From NCBI GenBank assembly GCA_047967505.1, contig CM106539.1: 64,000 nucleotides of DNA; one strand, given 5' to 3'. The notes beneath the pieces are model-generated. The model was given only the letters and a program-made list of their open reading frames with translations, ran no database searches and was not told where the DNA came from. This DNA is from Dipteris shenzhenensis (Eukaryota > Polypodiophyta > Polypodiopsida > Gleicheniales). The translations under genes and the position numbers were made by a program. How positions within the stretch are numbered: position 1 is the stretch's first letter; the number at the start of each line of letters is the position of its first letter. Below, piece after piece: positions 58,585-64,000 of the stretch.

Positions 58585-59364
58585 ATGGAAAAACAATACT
58601 CGCATATGAGTAACTCTAACACTTCAAAAGAGACACACATTGATAACTCCTTCTACGAGCTTTATCCGCAAAACAAATTCATATTCACATGTATATCTTA
58701 TACATTACAATTTCATATCACACCAACGGTGCTGAAAAAGATTTTTTACTCAGAAGGGAACAAATTATTACGAACAATTACATTTACACATGACAAATGG
58801 GGACAATAGTTCTTTGATTTGTACCTTTTCAAGAAGCTTTACTCGCACATCGACAATATTGAAGAATACTTTGAAGGATTGCTAAAGGATGGTTTTTACT
58901 ACTCTACTGAAGATCTATTCTTGCGACACATTCTATTCGATATTTTTGGCTTTGAATTTAAAACATGTCGGGTTCTCAACAAAATAAACTATGATACATC
59001 AACACTCATGAAGTTCCCAAAGCAACCAAAACAAATACAAGTTGTAATAAAACATCATGAAAGGTTTACCTATGTAGGCAAAGTATAACCAAAAAAGAAG
59101 AATAACACTCGTTTGATGGAACCCATGGTGCTTACATTAGAAGACATTGTCAAAAGAAACGTCACCACTTTGACAAACGATATAGTGCATACCTTGCACA
59201 AACAGTTTCCTTCAACAAAAACTAGGTGCAAGATCTTGAGCTTTAAAAAAAGAACCGATAATACAATCCAGTTATCGATGCAACAGCCCAAAACCAAGGA
59301 CACTAATGATAATGAGGAAATCCACCACCACTCTCGTATATCCACCACCACTCTCGTATTATAG
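58585..59364 (+). pseudogene. Open-frame chain at the Helitron 5' side, function unknown
   Basis: Three consecutive frames, 58585-58809, 58819-59088 and 59113-59364, each end in one stop and continue in character: Lys/Asn/Ile-rich, with ITFTHDKWGQ, GLLKDGFYYSTEDLFLRHIL and LTLEDIVKRNVTTLTNDIV. I recognise no domain. Base use matches the Rep region, so it is probably the N-terminal part of the Helitron protein or a companion gene. Confidence 0.45.
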
Positions 59365-59459
59365 AAACAACACTAGCAAAACAAGATATGGATGTAGAAA
59401 CATCTCCGACAACCAAAAAAAGAAAACGTGCATCTCTAACAAATGATTGTATAACACAA

Positions 59460-62400
59460 GCAAAGTATTCAGAAACATTCAGAGCTCCTCAAAGTTTGTA
59501 CGTGCATATATTAATGCATTAAAGATACTCCAACACATGAATGCATATCCTGTGAGTGTTTACTATTTAAAAAACAAACATTGTACGTTAAAGAAGACAT
59601 GCATGCTTGGGTGATGGCCAAACGATAGAGTGAAACGTTGTTCTACACAAAAACAGAACGCATTTGCAGAGTGTAAAAAAGCCATATGTGCAAATACATT
59701 GCCAAAAAATTTCATCTCCCTTTACATTTAGCAAAATGCTGCAGCGCCATCTACTATAACAATTTTAAATGACATCGAAGAGCAATTGGTTGCCCCCAAA
59801 ATAGCATTCACTCAAATTAGAGTACTATTGCACGGTGGACAATACGACGTACAAGGTGGCATTGTAAATGTTGTATCCAACACAAGTAAAGTGGGGGATG
59901 AGCATTTTCTGAGCGAAATCTTCCGAGCGTTCGAGTGAAGGAAAAAAAAAGCTTCCAACTATGCACAAATATGGCAAAAATCGATCATAAGAAAGCATAG
60001 TTTCACTTAGAAATATGCAAAGTATTATAGCAATGCCTATTTTATACAAAAATCTTTAGGTGAATCTTTAGGACTGGTGAGAGCATAATGGGATGGCTTT
60101 TGAAGAAACCCACATGTAGAGTAGACTTCTCTATGAAAATTCCCTTATGATCCTTCTCACAACTTGTACTTAATAGGGGGTGACATTGAAAACCCTCTCT
60201 CAACCTATCTTCATGAAAGGGTTTCTTCAAAGAAAACTCATTAAAGCAAGCCATCCAGGTAGTTTTGCCAGCGAAACCCCTTTGAAGCAAGTCTTCCAAG
60301 GTAGTTTTGCTGGCGAAACTACCTTGGACAACACTTTTAAAAGTGACATAACTTTCATATCCAATGTCCAAATATAGTCATTCAACCAATCCAATTGATC
60401 GGAACACCCCATTTGAGCACATCTATGGAGTTATATTTTGGAAAATCTTGCATATATAGTATTAAATATTACATGTATTTTATGAGAGTGATATATAAGC
60501 CCAAGTTAATACTTATTTATATTAATTTAAACTTCTTTAGAAACATGTCCATAAATATCTTATTATTTATGCTATAAAAACACTAAAAAGATATTGCCAT
60601 ATGATATAAATGTGTTAATAAGTAATTATATATGCATAGTATTATTACATTGAGAGTGATTATGAGGGATGTTTCTTAAAGGAATCAACACTTTTTTAAG
60701 GTAATAATAGGGGTACAAAGGGATGTCTCTAAATAAGAAAATTATGTTGTGTCAAAATGAATGAGTGACTAGTTTGTATATTTTTATGATAAAGGGATCT
60801 AGTTCTAGTGAAAATAAAAGTGTAAAAATCATGTTTCCTAAAGAAATACATTTTTTTAAATCTCTTGAAAAACACGCTCGGATAAACCTGCTCATAGTTT
60901 TTTGCTCATAAAATTGATGCATCTAGTAAAGTGCAACATATCTTGCCACGATTTATTACCGATGAGTCATCCATAATTCTCGGAATCAAGAAAAAAGTGC
61001 AATATAAAAGCACATATCTCCTCGAAAAAGTTAGCCCAAATGTTTTGATGTGAGCACTACACACCCTCATTCAAACACTACTTTACAAGGCTAACAACGT
61101 TGAAATAAACACCTAATGGACTAAACATTTAGAACAAATGATACATGAGAACCAAACAATGGATGAAGATAACATCAAAGATGAAGATGATGACAAAGAA
61201 AATGATGATTCCTACATAGACACACTGATTCATAATCTTATTATAGCTGAGCAAGTCATAGGTTACGAAACAGATATCAGATATGTTGCTCCTTGTGAAG
61301 ACAACACACGTTGGGTTTGTTCCAAGGCAAGCATAGTGAAGAACTGAACTTTCCAACACTCTTTTTTGGACATGAAAGAAAAATTGGAAACAAAAGGCTA
61401 ACATACCAAGATATAGCAAAGTGGGAATTAACACACACATCCTTACATTTCTCTAAAATATACCAAATTTGTTCTTCAAATCAATAAAAGTGTTGATCAA
61501 TAAAGTGATGCACCATTACATTGAGACAACTGATAAGAGACAATCCAACGATATGTGCAAGATGTTATACACACAAATTAAAAAAAATCCTCAATTTAAT
61601 AATGAAAGAAAAACAATTACTCAAAAATGTGGAGGACTACTTTTTTGTTACGGAATTCCAAAACAAAGGAAGCCAGCATGCACATGGGATTTTATGGGTG
61701 CAACATGGACCTATATATGGTATTCATGAGAATGAAAAAATCATCTCCTTCATTGACAAATACATAACATGCGACAAGTGCTTGCTACCAGCAAATATTA
61801 AAGATATCCAAACACACAAACACACATTTACTAGCAAATAAAATAACAACAGTAATTGTAGATTCCACTATCCAAAGCCTCCACTACATGAGATGATGAT
61901 ACTAGACCCTCTACAACAAAACATGATATATAGTTACAAACAAACATACCAAACCATTTCTACGAATATAGACTGTACACAACCAAACTCACAAATGACG
62001 TTTGTTGAATACTCTATTCTTAAAAATAGAACCAAAAGATGTTTTCACGTATGCTTTTAATCATGAAATTAGTTTCTTGTGGCAATCAAACATGGATATA
62101 CAATACATTATCGACCCGTACTTAGCTCCAACATACTGTACTTCATACATGACAAAAATGGATAACACAATAACAACAAGCCTCCAACAAACAATGAAGG
62201 CATGCACATAAAATAACAACAACATGCACGACAGATTGTGAGCAATGGGCAACACATTCTTGCATGCATAGCAAATGAGCGCACAATTAGCATCTTTCAT
62301 TACTCTGTCATTACCATTACATAGAACAACAAGAGAATTTTACTTCATAAACACAAATAAGCAACAAAATAGAGCTCTTATTCTTAAAAGAAAACAACAA

Positions 62401-62690
62401 TTGCAACAACTCCCCATTGAATCAACAGAAATTACATGTCAAACTATTATAGATGAATATAAAAAAAGAGAAAATATGAACAACATTTGTCTTGCAACAT
62501 TTGTTGCAGAATATGACAAAAAAGAAAATACAATTAAAAAAAGAAAAAAAACAAGAATTATAAGATTCGTGAAGTTTAATGCAGCAAAAGATCTAGATAG
62601 TTATGACCGTGAACAATTACTGTTATACTATCCTTTTAAAAAAGACGAAGACCAAGAACTATTGATACATGGATCTTGGAAAGAAGCTTA
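59460..62690 (+). pseudogene. Helitron Rep (HUH-type) region
   Basis: Before the insertion, frames give LVAPKIAFTQIRVLLHGGQ and VVSNTSKV (to 59893). After it, QHILPRFITDESSIILGIKK (from 60933) continues directly. Later come VEDYFFVTEFQNKGSQHAHG (HUH-type HAH), CRFHYPKPPLHEMMIL, the paired-tyrosine block TYCTSYMTKMD within NMDIQYIIDPYLAPTYCTSY (about 62092-62155), SLPLHRTTREFYFINT (62300-62350) and RIIRFVKFNAAKDLDSYDRE (62555-62615). In Helitrons this protein nicks and joins DNA ends by rolling-circle transfer. Stops (for example TGA 61051-61053) and frame changes break it. Confidence 0.8.
59885..60932. mobile_element. Mutator-like (MULE-type) insertion in the Helitron, 1030 bp
   Basis: AGTAAAGTG occurs at 59885-59893 and 60924-60932, flanking 1030 bp. 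Removing the insert and one 9-mer rejoins the Helitron frame exactly (..VSNTSKV then QHILPRF..). The ends are imperfectly inverted: left ATGAGCATTTTCTGAGCG and CTTCCGAGCG, right (read inward) ATGAGCAAAAAACTATGAGC and TTATCCGAGCG. A 9-bp duplication is typical of Mutator-like transposons. Inside are tandem copies of a segment like GGTAGTTTTGCCAGCGAAAC (near 60259 and 60300). No transposase is seen, so it is non-autonomous. Confidence 0.8.
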
Positions 62691-62724
62691 AAATTCTCAA
62701 TATCAAATAATTCTACAAAACAAG

Positions 62725-63998
62725 GCTTTGTATACAAAAGACGATAATGAGGATCAAGCAGCAAATACAAGTAACAATCTATTAATTGACAAAGACGATA
62801 GCACAACAATCGAAAATGAGCCCACGCAAGAGCATGAATTTCCCAATTACAGCATTGCAACAGACATGAAAACAAAGCAACGGAAAACATTGAACGACAA
62901 ATTCATCATTCCTATTAAAAAACAAATACTCATGGAAAATGACGAGTGCTTCAAAATGATTCGATCATTGAACTTTGAGCAAAGACAATTGTTCGATGAT
63001 GTTATGATATAAAAATGAATAAAACCAAATGAAAAAATACACCTATTTTTAAGAGGTGGCTCTGGAATAGGAAAAACATATCTTCTGACGCTCATAGTAC
63101 AAGGCTTACTGTGATTTTACAGTCACACAATACAAAACATAGATTATGAATTGCTACATGTCCTGATGCTAGCTTATACAAGGAAAGCTGCATACAACAT
63201 AAATGGACTCACTATTCACTCCACGTTACATTTACCATTACAAAACAAAGAATCTAATTAGCTTGGCTAGGGAGAAATTGGACACACTCATCCATCTCTA
63301 TGAACAAGTACAACTCATTGTGTTTGATGAGATTTCGTTAGTTGGTAGATGAACTCTAGATTTTGCAGACCTTTGCATGTGAACATTTAAAAGAAATCAC
63401 ACGGACTACTTTGATGGCATCGATGGCATTTGCTATGGAGATTTGTACCAAGCCAAACCAGTACGAGATAGTTGGGTATTCAAACAAGAAAAAGACTCAC
63501 TAGAAACATTAGCAGATATCTACTAGTTGACAAAACCACAATGTTACGAGCTCAAACAACCAATGCGACAACACAACAACTAGTTCATAGAAGCACTTAA
63601 CAATTTTAGAACATGTACACACAATCCATAAGAGATCCATAACAGATTAACTACATCAACGAACGCTGCTTCCGTACACCACTACAAAACCCCACTTTCC
63701 CCCATCTATACTACACAAACTTAGACATGAACAACCACAACAAAAAAATATTTCATGCAACAAAAGGAAAAGAATACAACATCAAAGCAATTGATACATC
63801 CAATAATAATAGCCACATTTCATGTAAAATATTAGAAAACCCAAAGGCAACAAATGGCTTGAGAACAATTATACAAATTAAAGAGGGAATGCTGGTTGAA
63901 TTATGCTCCGGAAACATAAATCAACAAGATGGACTAGTTAATGGTACAGACGGCATTTTCATGAGTCTGTTGATACACCAAAAAGATGACATCGTATG
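62725..63998 (+). pseudogene. Helitron PIF1-type helicase region, partial
   Basis: LNFEQRQLFDDVMI (62968-63009) precedes the Walker A motif GGSGIGKT (63055-63078, from LRGGSGIGKTYLLTLIVQGL). Then come AYTRKAAYNINGLTIHSTLH, a Walker B-like LIVFDEISLVGR (about 63310-63348), DGICYGDLYQAKPV (63424-63465) and KPQCYELKQPMRQHN. The order is that of PIF1-family helicases in Helitrons. Stops occur at several points, and the region runs off the window at an open frame (GMLVELCSGNINQQDGLVNG). Confidence 0.82.
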
Positions 63999-64000
63999 GA

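Larger units (their letters stand above)
58585..63998 (+). mobile_element. Helitron (rolling-circle transposon), decayed, runs off window
   Basis: An AT-rich chain of plus-strand frames encodes the parts of a Helitron Rep/helicase protein in order. There is an N-terminal region, a segment EEQLVAPKIAFTQIRVLLHGGQYDVQGG (59770-59880), the Rep block, and a PIF1-type helicase from about 62880. It is interrupted by a 1030-bp insertion at 59894-60923. Multiple stops and frameshifts make it non-functional as it stands. Neither terminus (5'-TC, or a 3' hairpin with CTRR) is identified; the 3' end lies beyond the window. Confidence 0.85.

Noticed and set aside
60042-60371. Minus-strand frame of 109 codons in the MULE-type insertion
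   Set aside because: It translates the internal tandem repeat in one orientation; the opposite strand gives a similar frame and no transposase motif is present.
58585-63998. Reassigned stop codons in the Helitron region
   Set aside because: TAA, TAG and TGA all occur, at positions where relatives have varied residues, together with frameshifts; decay explains this better.

Overview
The window is nuclear DNA of a land plant with a large, transposon-rich genome. The evidence is GT-AG introns, plant-type CACTA transposase genes (TNP2 and Ptta/En/Spm types), TTTAGGG-type telomere-like repeats and a plant-type CCCH/OST-HTH/RRM RNA-binding protein gene. I cannot fix the lineage; a fern, lycophyte or gymnosperm seems at least as likely as a flowering plant (inference). 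Only one ordinary host gene is well supported (33745-37204, minus strand).

Layout. 1-3162 is the right-hand part of a decayed CACTA element (called E1). 3163-4642 is a spacer with GA microsatellites. 4643-16476 is a nearly complete CACTA element of the same family in opposite orientation (E2), bounded by a GGA target duplication. 17797-25160 is a second, diverged CACTA-like element (E3) whose ends read CACAA, bounded by a CTT duplication. In E2 and E3 the two genes are divergent: the Ptta/En/Spm-type gene runs left and the TNP2 transposase runs right. Apparent 5' leader introns hold a long low-complexity array on the left side and a cluster of the element's own subterminal repeats on the right side. 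E2's left gene is open while its TNP2 is broken; both E3 genes are broken.

25164-30480 is a block of pyrimidine tract, about 180-bp satellite repeats and degenerate telomere-like repeats. 30481-33700 is AT-rich with short tandem duplications. 33745-37204 carries the host gene, whose best splice model joins CCCH, OST-HTH, RRM and a C-terminal C3HC4 RING in one protein of about 704 residues. 37262-48260 has no recognised gene. 48265-51540 is a decayed, 5'-truncated LINE (minus). 56005-57129 is the end of a Ty1/copia element with the start of its 3' LTR. 58585-64000 is a decayed Helitron with HUH/Rep and PIF1-helicase parts, split at 59894-60923 by an insertion flanked by 9-bp duplications, as expected of a Mutator-like element.

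All splice sites, domains and family names were read by eye; no database search was run.
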